Shown piece by piece: positions 49,501 to 59,426 of a stretch of 64,000 nucleotides of DNA (positions are counted from its first letter, which is position 1; every line of letters starts with the position of its first letter). Location of the stretch: NCBI RefSeq assembly GCF_013170805.1, contig NZ_CP051293.1, positions 4,098,001-4,162,000 on the forward strand, written 5' to 3'. A model generated the notes under the pieces. It worked only from the letters and a program-made list of their open reading frames with translations. It made no database searches and was not told the origin of the DNA. The DNA is from Mesorhizobium sp. NZP2077. Its GTDB lineage: Bacteria; Pseudomonadota; Alphaproteobacteria; Rhizobiales; Rhizobiaceae. The translations under genes and the position numbers were made by a program.

Positions 49501-50235
49501 GATGCCTTCGCCCATGGCCGCCACCTCGCGGCGAACGGCCTGGCCGATCATCATGACGCGATCCTGCGCCATGTTTTCCGGCTCGGTCAGGCGGAAGGCC
49601 ACCTCAGTCATCGACTGAGCGGCAATGCGCATGTCCTGGGCACGGCGAATCATGGCCGCGAAGGCCCAGAACAGGATGATCGGCACGATCGCTGCGATGG
49701 CGAGGCCAATCAGTTCGGGACGGGCCAGGAACTGGTCGAGTGTGCGGATCCGCCAGATGCTCGGTCCGAACAGCAGGTTGGCCAACCCGCCGGCGCCCGC
49801 GATCCAGGCGAGCGAGACAAAGGCAATGATCCAGTAGACGGTGTTGGAGGCACGCCTGTTGAGGCTGTGCAGAAGCGTCTTGTAGTCCTTCTGACGATCG
49901 TCATTGGCCGGCGCAAAGCCGGTCTGCTGCGTGCCATTGCCATTGCGTGTCTCAACGGGACGCAGCTCGGCGGGCTTGGCCTTTGGCGCGGGCTTTGCGG
50001 CCTGATTGGCAACGGGACCCTGATTGGTGGCGGGTGCCGGCTTCTGGTTGCGCCCCTCGCGTGCCAGTTCGTCAGCGGCCTGGGATATCTGCGCTTCCAG
50101 ATCTTCCATCGAAGCCGCGATATCGAGGTCGCCGCTACCGACATCGCTGCTGAGGTCGAGATCGAGCGCTTTTTCCAGTTCCCTGGCCACGTCGCTGTCG
50201 AGCGTTCTCGTCGTCGTCGTTGGTTTCTTCGCCAT
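43540..50235 (-). CDS. Growth pole ring protein GPR / RgsE homologue (giant coiled-coil scaffold)
   Basis: 2231 aa. Cytosolic acidic N-terminus, Ala/Pro-rich linker (~65-100), then two transmembrane helices (~133-155, TVYWIIAFVSLAWIAGAGG; ~175-196). About 1700 residues of helical, apolipoprotein-like repeats follow, then a Pro/Ala-rich linker and a conserved C-terminal domain with ELWNRYRRGERDVFTRRLY. Size, topology and repeats match GPR of Agrobacterium and RgsE of Sinorhizobium, needed for the polar growth zone of Rhizobiales. ATG 50235 is preceded by GAAGG; an upstream extension to 50352 has no support. No enzyme motifs seen. Confidence 0.9.
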   Translation of the reverse strand: MAKKPTTTTRTLDSDVARELEKALDLDLSSDVGSGDLDIAASMEDLEAQISQAADELAREGRNQKPAPATNQGPVANQAAKPAPKAKPAELRPVETRNGNGTQQTGFAPANDDRQKDYKTLLHSLNRRASNTVYWIIAFVSLAWIAGAGGLANLLFGPSIWRIRTLDQFLARPELIGLAIAAIVPIILFWAFAAMIRRAQDMRIAAQSMTEVAFRLTEPENMAQDRVMMIGQAVRREVAAMGEGIERTLARAVELETLVHSEVNQIERSYSENETRIRSLVDGLGSEREAVVTHAERVRASISGAHETLRDEIGAASDIIRDSILNASTKLSMTITNSGDTLIDRINESSMSIFDSVEGRLDNITDRLSTSGEAFASLLDTRIAKLTDTTDGLTRSLTDLLDDRTTGMVSLLGGAARTLNSEFEASLNGIERTLAERGQALISEFQTRAEALDTGTQKLNAALEARARQINETLVERAREIAHTFAESKDTLAAMIDQGKTQIGADMADIVTSTSSMLEARASDFAGRMEAARHVVSRSFDSDIQRLADARVGIEEAVENHSRKLSESRERMAAAMQADLAKFAEGRAGIDAAVTNQVQKLAEGRTLIARALEEDLRKVNESRAAIDASLGSHLERLEEGRNRLSLALNEDSGKLVQARTIIDEMVAGHVGKLAEGRNILSRALEADLGKLSDSRASIDGLVAGQVEKIAEGRAVLAQALENDIAGIKSLIEAHSTKLVEDRSHLGRSLENDLSGIRGLLDDHSGRLANDRSLLSQTLEADLAKLAESRSSIDGLVAGQVEKLAEGRDILKRALESDLNTIKGVISSQSERLAEDRGQLSRVLEADLQNVNSVIADHMNRLVQDRSTLSKALEDDLAKLADSRSSIDGLVAGQVEKLSEGRDILRRALESDLNTIKGTIADQSQKLVDDRAQFARALEADLESVNSLVNSHSERIVQDRSTLSKALEVDLENVSGLVNTHADRLVQDRSALSRALEDDLAKLAESRSGIDGLVSGQVEKLAEGRDILKRALEADLNTIRGTVADQSQKLVDDRAQFARALEADLESVSGLVNSHAERLVQDRSSLSRALEDDIAKLAESRSSIDGLVAGQVEKLAEGRDVLKRALEADLAKLADSRSSIDGLVAGQVEKLAEGRDILKRALESDLNTIRGVISSQSEKLVEDRGQLSRVLEADLQKLTESRGEIDGIIAGHVGKLAEGRNMLTRALEDDLGKLAETRKDVDRSLSGHIDQIAARSTDISAAIAADVNKIEQAFSRQTGIIEERAGTMERALSTGVDNVRSVLEKSAVFVAGALREKVLEVTSTLHEQAGAAFSDADRKIAERAEQTSAALLARAEDIARTFEEADRRLHARAEDTSNALLARADDTSSSLLARAHETADQLAARAGEIAGTFDLADQKLAARAQATTNQLATRAQDTADHLAARANEIAGAFDAADQKLVARAVETAQSLAARAGDILRNFESADQRLGVRIGESAEALAARASDLGRIFDAADQQLVSRIAEGSDALSNRASEIGRIFDDADQRLVSRIADSTSTIGEHAQTIVGAFASTEQRVADRARQTGQEMAVHAREIEQALAGADERLASSAAAAAARVEEQIASVENRLAYTTETMGQRLNEQVSTAEAQLVSRANVIAETFTAVGQHIGQSTNDAAKTIGTNTRELNTMLAARSAEMSKILDETARPLVERFAQGGSELQKSMEEVTERATEKLRSENAALVNALASRTAETLSAVEGARSSLSDSVADLIGRMTKSSSQLGQLIEQAAVNLGQVDERLSGSTQSFAATTEKAAQTFASSARLVDSNTTRLTELSSSTLREVASIATKFDEHSRLLASASDLLSSAQSNLEHTLERQSSLEDLAVGLVKKSEDLERVMRSFENLVGQTLQNAEGKTMESADKIRNAITDVVDSATKRFADATDEMRRTASSIKSELDLTRAELKKGVIEMPEEAKESTSAIRRAVSEQINALKELSDIVAKSGRGGGDSAEPRNLRPAPQAPAARPAEPPRRAPAPQQPELRTPQAPLGGTALRGTLDLERPAEAAPRQRPDANARTPQGGWVRDLLTAASNDAELRPAAPPSAPAEAPRAAPAQRSPLHVVESLNSLSVDIARAIDHDASIELWNRYRRGERDVFTRRLYTLKGQQTFDEIRRKYQGEAEFRAAVDRYCDDFEKLLKDVSRNDRDNIMAQTYLTSDTGKVYTMLAHASGRLH
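45540..46150 (-). repeat. Repeat region in gpr, class with ADQxLxxR
   Basis: Tandem protein repeats of about 33-34 residues marked by ADQ(K/R/Q)L(A/V/G)(A/S)R, for example FDLADQKLAARA, FDAADQKLVARA, FESADQRLGVRI and FDAADQQLVSRI. The DNA repeats less exactly than the central array. Confidence 0.7.
46560..48250 (-). repeat. Near-identical tandem repeats in gpr, class with EGRDILKRALE
   Basis: Blocks encoding SRSSIDGLVAGQVEKLAEGR then DILKRALESDLNTIKG recur with few changes, starting near 46758, 46866, 47147, 47517 and 47799 on the plus strand. A super-repeat of about 94 residues is built from units of 29, 29 and 36. Nucleotide identity between copies is high enough to allow slippage, recombination or misassembly. 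Confidence 0.8.
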
Positions 50236-50506
50236 GCCTTCGCTACCCTGTACTAGCTGCCGCGGGCTTATAATTGTCTTTGTCGTACCCCCGCGCAGGA
50301 GGCTGAAAATGGACCCTCGTATCGTAATGACACAGGGGGATAAAGAAAACATGCATTCCGCGGGATACGTAAAACTTTAAATATAAGGTTAACGGAAGCG
50401 TGATTTGGGCGCCGCTTTCGCAACATTTTTCCCGGCCATGCATTAACCCGTTGTCCATTGGATTCGCCTAGTTTTCCAGGCGACCGAAGAAACGGAGTTC
50501 GAGTTC

Positions 50507-50875
50507 ATGCGTGGCGAAAGCGGCATTGCCTTCTCAATGCCCGGGGGCGACGTATCGGGAACCAGGCAGTCCCGACCGGTCGATTTGGCACACCTTGCCC
50601 GGCAAACGATGGGCGACCGCGCCCTTGAGCAGGAAGTGCTGGCGCTGTTTGTACAACAGGCGCTGTCGGTGCGCGACAAAATAGTCGATGCCGACATCAA
50701 GGATAGGCTCCTGCTGGCGCATGGATTGAAAGGGTCGGCTCGCGGCGTCGGCGCCTTCGCCATCGCCGATTGCGCCACCGAGATCGAGCGGCGACCGGAA
50801 GACAACCAGACCCTCAAGCGGCTTGGCAAGCTGATCGACGAAGTGCGCGATTTCATCGCCGCCATCAATCGCTGA
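50507..50875 (+). CDS. Orphan histidine phosphotransfer (Hpt) domain protein
   Basis: 122 aa single-domain protein. The Hpt helix LAHGLKGSARGVGAFAIADC contains the phospho-accepting histidine in the usual HxLKGSxxxxGA context. It should shuttle phosphate between a hybrid kinase and a response regulator. No kinase or regulator is nearby. It is divergent from the gpr gene across a 271-bp spacer, so the two could share control. GGAG lies about 9 nt before the ATG. Confidence 0.88.
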   Translation: MRGESGIAFSMPGGDVSGTRQSRPVDLAHLARQTMGDRALEQEVLALFVQQALSVRDKIVDADIKDRLLLAHGLKGSARGVGAFAIADCATEIERRPEDNQTLKRLGKLIDEVRDFIAAINR

Positions 50876-50972
50876 CCCTGGTTTGTGGAAAAACGTCACG
50901 GAGCGGCGCTTTCGCGCGGCAGTTGACTTGTCTGCCGGAGTGATTATCTCGGCGGAAACTCTCAGGTGACAA

Positions 50973-51293
50973 ATGACCAAGCTGACCTTCATCGCCCATG
51001 ACGGCACACATTTCGACATGGACGCCGAAAACGGCTCGACGGTCATGGAAAACGCCATCCGCAACGCCGTGCCGGGGATCGAGGCGGAGTGCGGCGGCGC
51101 CTGCGCCTGCGCGACCTGCCATGTCTATGTCGACGAGGCGTGGACGGCGGAAGTCGGCGAACCGGAGGCGATGGAAGAGGACATGCTGGACTTCGCCTAC
51201 GACGTCCAGCCGAACTCGCGGCTGTCCTGCCAGATCAAGGTGCGCGACGCGCTCGATGGCCTGGTGGTGCGGGTGCCGGAACGGCAGGGCTAA
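50973..51293 (+). CDS. [2Fe-2S] ferredoxin, adrenodoxin type
   Basis: 106 aa. The cluster ligands follow Cx5Cx2C in [15 protein letters not shown], with the fourth cysteine in RLSCQIKV, as in adrenodoxin/putidaredoxin-like ferredoxins. It ends 98 bp before a ferredoxin-NADP reductase gene on the same strand, a likely redox partner. Targets could be P450s, Fe-S assembly or isoprenoid enzymes; none is in the window. Confidence 0.94.
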   Translation: MTKLTFIAHDGTHFDMDAENGSTVMENAIRNAVPGIEAECGGACACATCHVYVDEAWTAEVGEPEAMEEDMLDFAYDVQPNSRLSCQIKVRDALDGLVVRVPERQG

Positions 51294-51325
51294 GGCGCCT
51301 TCGGCCCACGTTCCAATTTCTTTGA

Positions 51326-53987
<2,662 letters not shown>

Positions 53988-54141
53988 AGTCTTTGTCCAT
54001 GTGCTTTGCGCGCCATCCGGTCACCGATTGGGCTTGCCTGGTGCATCCGCCGCGCGATCGGTCGTGGTGCTCGTGCCTCGAAGGTTGTGCCCTGCCAACC
54101 CCGTCATATGTCGTTCCGTATAAGCCGATTTCGACCTCTAC

Positions 54142-54156
54142 TCGAAAATTTTTCGA
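54142..54156. promoter_or_regulatory. 15-bp palindrome, candidate operator upstream of the DHA2 exporter
   Basis: TCGAAAA-T-TTTTCGA, perfect 7-bp arms, 155 bp upstream of the DHA2 start in the 231-bp spacer to the DUF922 gene. Drug exporters are often controlled by TetR/MarR repressors, but no regulator gene is adjacent. Confidence 0.35.
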
Positions 54157-54218
54157 AGCTGGCACTACGCTTCGGGGTGGTTGGCCTGCGTTGGCGCCAT
54201 CAGCTGCGCCGCCGAAAT

Positions 54219-54842
54219 TCAGGCCGGTGGCGGCAACTGGCCATTCTCGATGCGCTGGATGCGATAGCGCATGAGCCGCAGGATACGGCTTTCGAAATTG
54301 ACGCTTTCGACGCGATCGAACTGCACCTGGGCGCGGTCGTGGCTGGCGAGGACAGCGGCGGTGATCTCGGCCGCCTTGGCCTTGGCCGCGCCGCAATCCT
54401 TCTGCGGATAGGTCGCCTTCAGCGCGTCTTCCAACTGGCGGCCATAGTTCTTGGCGATCTCGACATGGCGTTCTTCGTGGCGCTTGATGTCGGCAGCCAG
54501 CGTATCCCAAAATAGCTTCACATCGGGGTCCGCCTTGCGCGGGCGGCGCCATTCCGGAAGGATCACCTTGACCTTGACGGTCACTGCCGCGTCGGCGATC
54601 CGGCAGGAGCCAGCCTCTTTTGCGTAGCTGATACGGGTGGTGAAGGCCATCTGGGTGGCGCCGGGGTGGCGCGAGCCCGTGCTTTTGACCTGCGGTCCAT
54701 GTTTGGAGAGCTGGTTCTCGATGTCTTCGAGCGTGCTGCCGCCAATGGAAAAATAGCTGTATGTTTTCACCAGATTGGCCGCGCTCGCCGGGACGGGGGT
54801 CACGGCAAGTAGCAGCGCGCAAAGCAGGGATCGTTTCATCAT
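54219..54842 (-). CDS. DUF922 secreted protein, predicted Zn-dependent protease
   Basis: 207 aa with a signal peptide (MMKRSLLCALLLAVTPVPAS, cleavage near ASAANL). The body has DIKRHEERHVEIAKNYG, an HExxH-type zinc motif (HEERH), and the surrounding pattern of DUF922, annotated as predicted secreted Zn-dependent proteases. Activity is unproven for the family. GAGG precedes a double ATG; the second, at 54839, has the better spacing. Monocistronic and divergent from folP. Confidence 0.88.
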   Translation of the reverse strand: MMKRSLLCALLLAVTPVPASAANLVKTYSYFSIGGSTLEDIENQLSKHGPQVKSTGSRHPGATQMAFTTRISYAKEAGSCRIADAAVTVKVKVILPEWRRPRKADPDVKLFWDTLAADIKRHEERHVEIAKNYGRQLEDALKATYPQKDCGAAKAKAAEITAAVLASHDRAQVQFDRVESVNFESRILRLMRYRIQRIENGQLPPPA

Positions 54843-54941
54843 ATTGCCTCTTCAACCACCTTGCTTTACGGCCGTTGCCGGCGCAACGGAATTGATCCTT
54901 TGCGGATCACACATCGTTGATGAGCCTATGGTTGATATGCA

Positions 54942-55793
54942 ATGACGGCGAGGCGATGGCAGCTGGCGCATGGACGCCATGTCGAGCTTGGCGGCAAGGC
55001 CGTGGTCGTCGGCATCCTCAACGTCACCCCCGACAGTTTTTCCGACGGCGGCCTGTTTGATGCGCCCGAAACGGCGCTGGCCCAGGCGCGTCGCATGATC
55101 GGGGAAGGGGCCCGGATTATCGATATCGGCGGAGAATCGACCCGGCCGGGTGGTGCCGCCATATCGGCCAGCGAGGAACAGGCGCGCATCCTGCCGGTGA
55201 TCGAGGCGCTGGCGAGCGCCAATGAGGTGCTGATTTCAGTCGACACCTATCGTACTGAGACCGCGCGGCTGGCCGTGGCTGCCGGCGCGCATATCGTCAA
55301 CGATGTCTGGGGCCTGCAGCGCGAGCCCGACATTGCGCGGGTCGCGGCCGAAACCGGCGCCGGGCTCATCATCATGCATACCGGGCGGGACCGTGAGAAG
55401 CTGCCAGACGTGATCGCCGACCAGTTTGCGTTCCTGGAAAAATCGTTGGAGATCGCGCGTCGCAACGGCATTGCGGACGATCGCATCGTGCTCGATCCCG
55501 GCTTCGGCTTCGCCAAGGAGACGGCGCAGGAAAATCTCGATCTGATGGCGCGGTTCTCCGAGCTTCATGCGCTTGGCTTTCCGCTGATGGCAGGCACCTC
55601 GCGAAAACGCTTCATCGGCACGGTCACCGGCCGTGATGCGGCCGACCGGGCTGTCGGGACGGCGGCGACCAGCGTCATTCTCAGGCTCAAGGGCGCGCAT
55701 CTGTTTCGCGTCCATGATGTCGCAATCAACGTGGACGCGCTGGCCGTGGCGGATGCTATGCTGGCCCGTGAAACCGCCGCACCAGGACGCTGA
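54942..55793 (+). CDS. folP: Dihydropteroate synthase
   Basis: 283 aa TIM-barrel enzyme joining 4-aminobenzoate to the pterin diphosphate; the sulfonamide target. Motifs: GILNVTPDSFSDGG, IDIGGESTRPGG, LISVDTYRTETA, LDPGFGFAKETAQENL and AGTSRKRFIG. First gene of folP-folB-folK; folB begins 3 bp after its stop. Confidence 0.96.
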   Translation: MTARRWQLAHGRHVELGGKAVVVGILNVTPDSFSDGGLFDAPETALAQARRMIGEGARIIDIGGESTRPGGAAISASEEQARILPVIEALASANEVLISVDTYRTETARLAVAAGAHIVNDVWGLQREPDIARVAAETGAGLIIMHTGRDREKLPDVIADQFAFLEKSLEIARRNGIADDRIVLDPGFGFAKETAQENLDLMARFSELHALGFPLMAGTSRKRFIGTVTGRDAADRAVGTAATSVILRLKGAHLFRVHDVAINVDALAVADAMLARETAAPGR

Positions 55794-55796
55794 GCC

Positions 55797-56156
55797 ATGT
55801 ATGTCATCCGCCTGAAGAACTGCGCCTTCTTTGCCCGGCATGGCGTGCTCGACGAGGAAGAGGCGCTCGGCCAGCGTTTCTACGTCGACGCGGTGCTGTC
55901 AGTCGAACCCGGACGCGCGCTTGTCGACGACGCCATCGGAGAGACCGTCAACTACGGCATTGCCTTCACGGTGATCGAGAAGATCATCACCGGCGAGCGG
56001 CGCTTCCTGATCGAGGCCCTGGCGATGGAGGTGGCAAAGGCGCTGACGGAGCGGTTTCCGCAGATCAGGAGGGCCGAAATCACCGTGCGCAAGCCGAACG
56101 CGCCGGTGCCCGGCGTGCTCGATTATGTCGAGGTGACCGTTGTCTGGCCCGAATAA
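55797..56156 (+). CDS. folB: Dihydroneopterin aldolase
   Basis: 119 aa. The family opening IRLKNCAFFARHGVLDEEEA and the tail EITVRKPNAPVPGVLDYVEV match FolB, which cleaves dihydroneopterin to the hydroxymethyl pterin used by FolK. Middle gene of the folate operon; its last 17 bp overlap the start of folK. Confidence 0.95.
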   Translation: MYVIRLKNCAFFARHGVLDEEEALGQRFYVDAVLSVEPGRALVDDAIGETVNYGIAFTVIEKIITGERRFLIEALAMEVAKALTERFPQIRRAEITVRKPNAPVPGVLDYVEVTVVWPE

Positions 56157-56652
56157 CACCGTCTACCTCAGCCTTGGCGGCAATCTGGGCGATCCGGCGG
56201 CCTCGATGGCGGCGGCGCTACGCATTCTCGACGCCGATGCCGACACGCGCGTCACCGCCGTCTCCTCGCTCTACCGCACGCCGCCCTGGGGCAAGCTCGA
56301 CCAGCCGGATTTCCTCAACGCGGCCGCCGAATTGTCGACGCTGCTCTCGCCGCGGGCGCTGCTCGACCTTTGCCTCGATGCCGAGCGCAAGCTGAAGCGG
56401 GTGCGCGAGGAGCGCTGGGGGCCGCGCCTGATCGATATCGACATTCTGGTGTTCGGCGAGCGCGTCATCCATGAGACCGGGCTGGAAGTGCCGCATCCGC
56501 GCATGCTGGAGCGCGCCTTCGTGCTGGCGCCGCTGGCCGAGATCGCGCCGGACCTTGCCGTCGCCGGGCGAAGCGTGTCGGAGCGATTGGCTACGGTCGA
56601 GACATCAGGCATCGAACGTCTGACGTCCGGTCGGGATTGGTGGCTGACCTGA
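56140..56652 (+). CDS. folK: 2-amino-4-hydroxy-6-hydroxymethyldihydropteridine pyrophosphokinase
   Basis: 170 aa. YLSLGGNLGDPAASM opens the HPPK fold, and RVREERWGPRLIDIDILVFG is its signature with the catalytic Arg and DxD. It makes the substrate of FolP. The start is a TTG at 56140 inside the folB 3' end, giving a 17-bp overlap and probable translational coupling. Last gene of folPBK. Confidence 0.94.
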   Translation: MSGPNNTVYLSLGGNLGDPAASMAAALRILDADADTRVTAVSSLYRTPPWGKLDQPDFLNAAAELSTLLSPRALLDLCLDAERKLKRVREERWGPRLIDIDILVFGERVIHETGLEVPHPRMLERAFVLAPLAEIAPDLAVAGRSVSERLATVETSGIERLTSGRDWWLT

Positions 56653-56687
56653 GCTTTTCGTTAGGTGGCCGCCGGTCGTCGTAGCGA

Positions 56688-57233
56688 TCAGCCGGAGAAT
56701 CCGCCTTCGTCGAGAAACGCCTGCTCCTGCGGTGTCGTCTCGCGGCCAAGCATTTTGTTGCGATGCGGAAATCGGCCGAAGCGCCGGACGATATCGCGAT
56801 GCTCCAGTGCGTATTTCAGGTTGAACTCGGCCTTGGCGGTGTGCAGTTCGACCGAAATGTCCTGATCGGCAAGGTTTTCCGCGTGCTCAAACGGCAAATA
56901 CAGGAACACGCGGACTTCCGGTTCCAGCGCCAGGTCATGCCCCGCCGTGACCGCTTTTTCAGCGAAATGCCTCGCCAGCGGGTCGGTCGCGTACATATGG
57001 CCGGTGCCGCGAAAGCAATTGCGCGGAAACTGGTCGAGCAGGATCATCAGCGCCAGCGAGCCTTCGGCATGGCCGGACCAGGCGTCGCATTCGCGCCGCG
57101 CGGCGGCATAGTGCAGGTCGAGAAAGCGGTCGCGGAAATCGGCATCGAAAGCCTCGTTCTTCTCGAACCATGCATCCTCGCCGGCGTCACGCCAGAATTT
57201 AGTGACCGACAGGGCCCGGCTGTCCAATTCCAT
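56688..57233 (-). CDS. DUF924 family protein
   Basis: 181 aa helical, tetratricopeptide-like protein. Signature segments: VTKFWRDAGEDAWF, LALMILLDQFPRNCFRGTG, MYATDPLARHFAEKAV and YLPFEHAENLADQ. Function unknown. The ATG at 57233 with AGGGAG upstream is chosen over an in-frame TTG at 57251. It starts 14 bp after the kefBC stop and is probably cotranscribed with it. Its 3' end converges on folK. Confidence 0.92.
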   Translation of the reverse strand: MELDSRALSVTKFWRDAGEDAWFEKNEAFDADFRDRFLDLHYAAARRECDAWSGHAEGSLALMILLDQFPRNCFRGTGHMYATDPLARHFAEKAVTAGHDLALEPEVRVFLYLPFEHAENLADQDISVELHTAKAEFNLKYALEHRDIVRRFGRFPHRNKMLGRETTPQEQAFLDEGGFSG

Positions 57234-57247
57234 GCATGTCTCCCTGT

Positions 57248-59083
57248 TCAATCGGCAGTTTCGGGTTTGTGCAGAACGCCGGCCGTCTCCTCGTTGAGGG
57301 CCTGACCGGGGCGGCGCGGCGTGGAGAGCGGTGTCGGAATCGGCGTGCCAATATTGCCTCGCAAGAAGCGTTGGCCGGCGCGGATGCCTTCGGCGAGCTG
57401 GGTTTCGAACCGGTCGTTGTCGCGGCGCCTGACATCCTCGATCGTTTCAGCCACGTCTTCAGGATCAACGCCAAGCGATTCCAGGGCCGAGCCGCCAAAA
57501 ACCAGAGCCGATTCGAAGGTCTCGCGCAGCTGATAGTCGACGCCGGTGCGGATGAGTTGCAGAGCGGTGCCGCGATCGAAGGCGCGCGCCAGCACGGTCA
57601 GCAAGGGAAACTCAGCCTTGACGAGTTCGGCGATGCGAACGGCAGCATCGGCCTTGTCGACGCAGATCAGCACGGCGCGCGCCTGGCCAGCGCCCGCGGC
57701 GCGCAGGATGTCGAGTCGCGTGCCGTCGCCATAATAGACCTTGAAGCCGAAATCGGCCGCCGCCTGGATCATCTCGACATCGTTGTCGATGATCGAGACG
57801 TCGATGCCGCGCAGCAGCAGCGGCTGGCTGGCGATCTGGCCGAAGCGGCCGAAGCCGATGACCAGCACACTGCCGGTCAGGCCGTCGGCGACATCGACCC
57901 TGTCGAGCGACTGCTCGTCGCGCGGCGTGATATACCGCATGGCGATAATAGCCAGCGGCGTCAGCACCATGGAGATGATGACGATTGCCGTCAGCGTCGC
58001 GTTGGCGTTGCTGTCGATGATGCCCACGGCAGCGGCGGCGGAGTAGAGGACGAAGGCGAATTCGCCGCCTTGCGCCATGAAGACCGCGCGTTCCAGCGCC
58101 TCGCGATGGCCTGTTTTGAGGATGCGGGCGACGATGTAGATGCCAAACGCCTTCATCACCATGTAGGCGACGACGTAGATGGCGATCAGCTTCGAGTTCG
58201 CGGCCACCACATGCAGGTCGAGCGACATGCCGACCGCCAGGAAGAACAGGCCGAGCAGGATGCCGCGGAACGGCTCGATGTCGGCTTCGAGCTGATGGCG
58301 GAAGGTCGATTCGGACAGAAGAACGCCGGCCAGGAACGCGCCCATCGCCATCGACAGGCCGCTTAGCTGCATGGCGAGCGCCGATCCGAGCACGACCAGA
58401 AGTGCCGCGGCCGTCATCACCTCACGGGCACGGGCATCCGCCAGGATGCGGAAGAAGGGGTTGAGCAGATAGCGGCCGGCCAGCACCAGTCCGACGATCG
58501 CGGCAAGGCCGATGCCGACCTCGGTCAGCCTTTCCGACAGGCTGGTGTCGGCGCCGCCTGGCGCCAGGAACGCGATCAGGGCCAGCAGCGGCACGATGGC
58601 CAGATCTTCCAGCAGCAGGATCGAGACGATGCGCTGGCCTTTCGGCGAGGCGATTTCGCCGCGTTCCTCGAGAAGCTGCATGACGATCGCCGTCGAGGTC
58701 AGGACGAAACCGGCGCCGGCGACGAAGGATTGCGAGATCGGAAAACCGCCGGCCATTCCCACACCGGTCAACAAGACCGCGCAGACGCCTACTTGTAGCG
58801 CGCCGAGCCCGAAGATTTCGCGACGCAGGCCCCAGAGCCGCGATGGCTGCATTTCCAGTCCGATGATGAACAGGAACATGACGACGCCGAGTTCGGCGAC
58901 ATGGAGGATGGCTCCCGATTCGGAGAAGACGCCGATGCCGAACGGGCCGATCACCACGCCGGCGGCCAGATAGCCGAGGATCGAGCCGAGGCCCATGCGC
59001 TTGAAGATAGGGACGGCGACGACACCCGCGGCAAGCAGCGCCACCACTTGAATGAGATCGCTGCCTGATGTTTCTACCGCCAT
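57248..59083 (-). CDS. KefB/KefC-type cation:proton antiporter (CPA2) with TrkA-N domain
   Basis: About 611 aa. Residues ~1-390 are a Na/H-exchanger-type membrane domain (GYLAAGVVIGPFGIGVFSES, IGLEMQPSRLWGLRREIFG, LSMAMGAFLAGVLLSES, FMAQGGEFAFVLYSAAA). A cytosolic Rossmann RCK/TrkA-N domain follows, with VIGFGRFGQIASQPLL and the DGTRLDILRAAGA loop. It should export K+ in exchange for H+, as in electrophile defence. Start either ATG 59083 or GTG two codons upstream. Followed by the DUF924 gene. Confidence 0.92.
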   Translation of the reverse strand: MAVETSGSDLIQVVALLAAGVVAVPIFKRMGLGSILGYLAAGVVIGPFGIGVFSESGAILHVAELGVVMFLFIIGLEMQPSRLWGLRREIFGLGALQVGVCAVLLTGVGMAGGFPISQSFVAGAGFVLTSTAIVMQLLEERGEIASPKGQRIVSILLLEDLAIVPLLALIAFLAPGGADTSLSERLTEVGIGLAAIVGLVLAGRYLLNPFFRILADARAREVMTAAALLVVLGSALAMQLSGLSMAMGAFLAGVLLSESTFRHQLEADIEPFRGILLGLFFLAVGMSLDLHVVAANSKLIAIYVVAYMVMKAFGIYIVARILKTGHREALERAVFMAQGGEFAFVLYSAAAAVGIIDSNANATLTAIVIISMVLTPLAIIAMRYITPRDEQSLDRVDVADGLTGSVLVIGFGRFGQIASQPLLLRGIDVSIIDNDVEMIQAAADFGFKVYYGDGTRLDILRAAGAGQARAVLICVDKADAAVRIAELVKAEFPLLTVLARAFDRGTALQLIRTGVDYQLRETFESALVFGGSALESLGVDPEDVAETIEDVRRRDNDRFETQLAEGIRAGQRFLRGNIGTPIPTPLSTPRRPGQALNEETAGVLHKPETAD

Positions 59084-59426
59084 TCCCACCGTTCCGTTCG
59101 TTCGAGGACCGCGGCCAGTGCGGTCAAAACCATGGCGATGCGCGGATCTGGGGATGCGCTGGGACGCCGTAGCACTTTGATTTTGCGCATGATCCGATCC
59201 GAAAATCGATTCCGATTTTCAGGTCTCGCGCCTGGCCGGGAGGATAGGGGCTTCGGCGCGAATCGAACAGCCTGAATCCGGGCCGGACCAATATTGCAGG
59301 CGCGTTACACAAGTTTACGCCATGCGCGCGTTGCTTGTTGCCACAATCGAAGGCTAAGGACGCTCGGCTACGGCCATTGGAGGGTGAGCGACGATCAAGT
59401 CGCGCCCTTTTGAGGAGATGACTGAC
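59084..59426. other. Spacer between kefBC and the small lipoprotein gene
   Basis: About 340 bp with no supported gene. It holds a dispersed-repeat hairpin (59168-59235) and, presumably, divergent promoters for kefBC and the lipoprotein gene, which I could not define. Confidence 0.5.
59168..59235. repeat. Rhizobial intergenic repeat with hairpin core
   Basis: GTAGCACTTTGATTTTGCGC then ATGATCCGATCC and a hairpin GAAAATCG-ATTC-CGATTTTC. I know this GCATGATCCGATCCGAAAATCG layout from repeats common in rhizobial genomes; it differs from the two other repeat families here. The usual right end (GGGATCATGCG) is missing, so it is a partial copy. Confidence 0.6.

Noticed and set aside
47947..50256. 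769-codon open frame antisense to gpr, and shorter ones at 43543-44739 and 45688-47100
   Set aside because: Open only because gpr codons are G/C-rich at position 3 and repetitive; low-complexity translation, no ribosome site.
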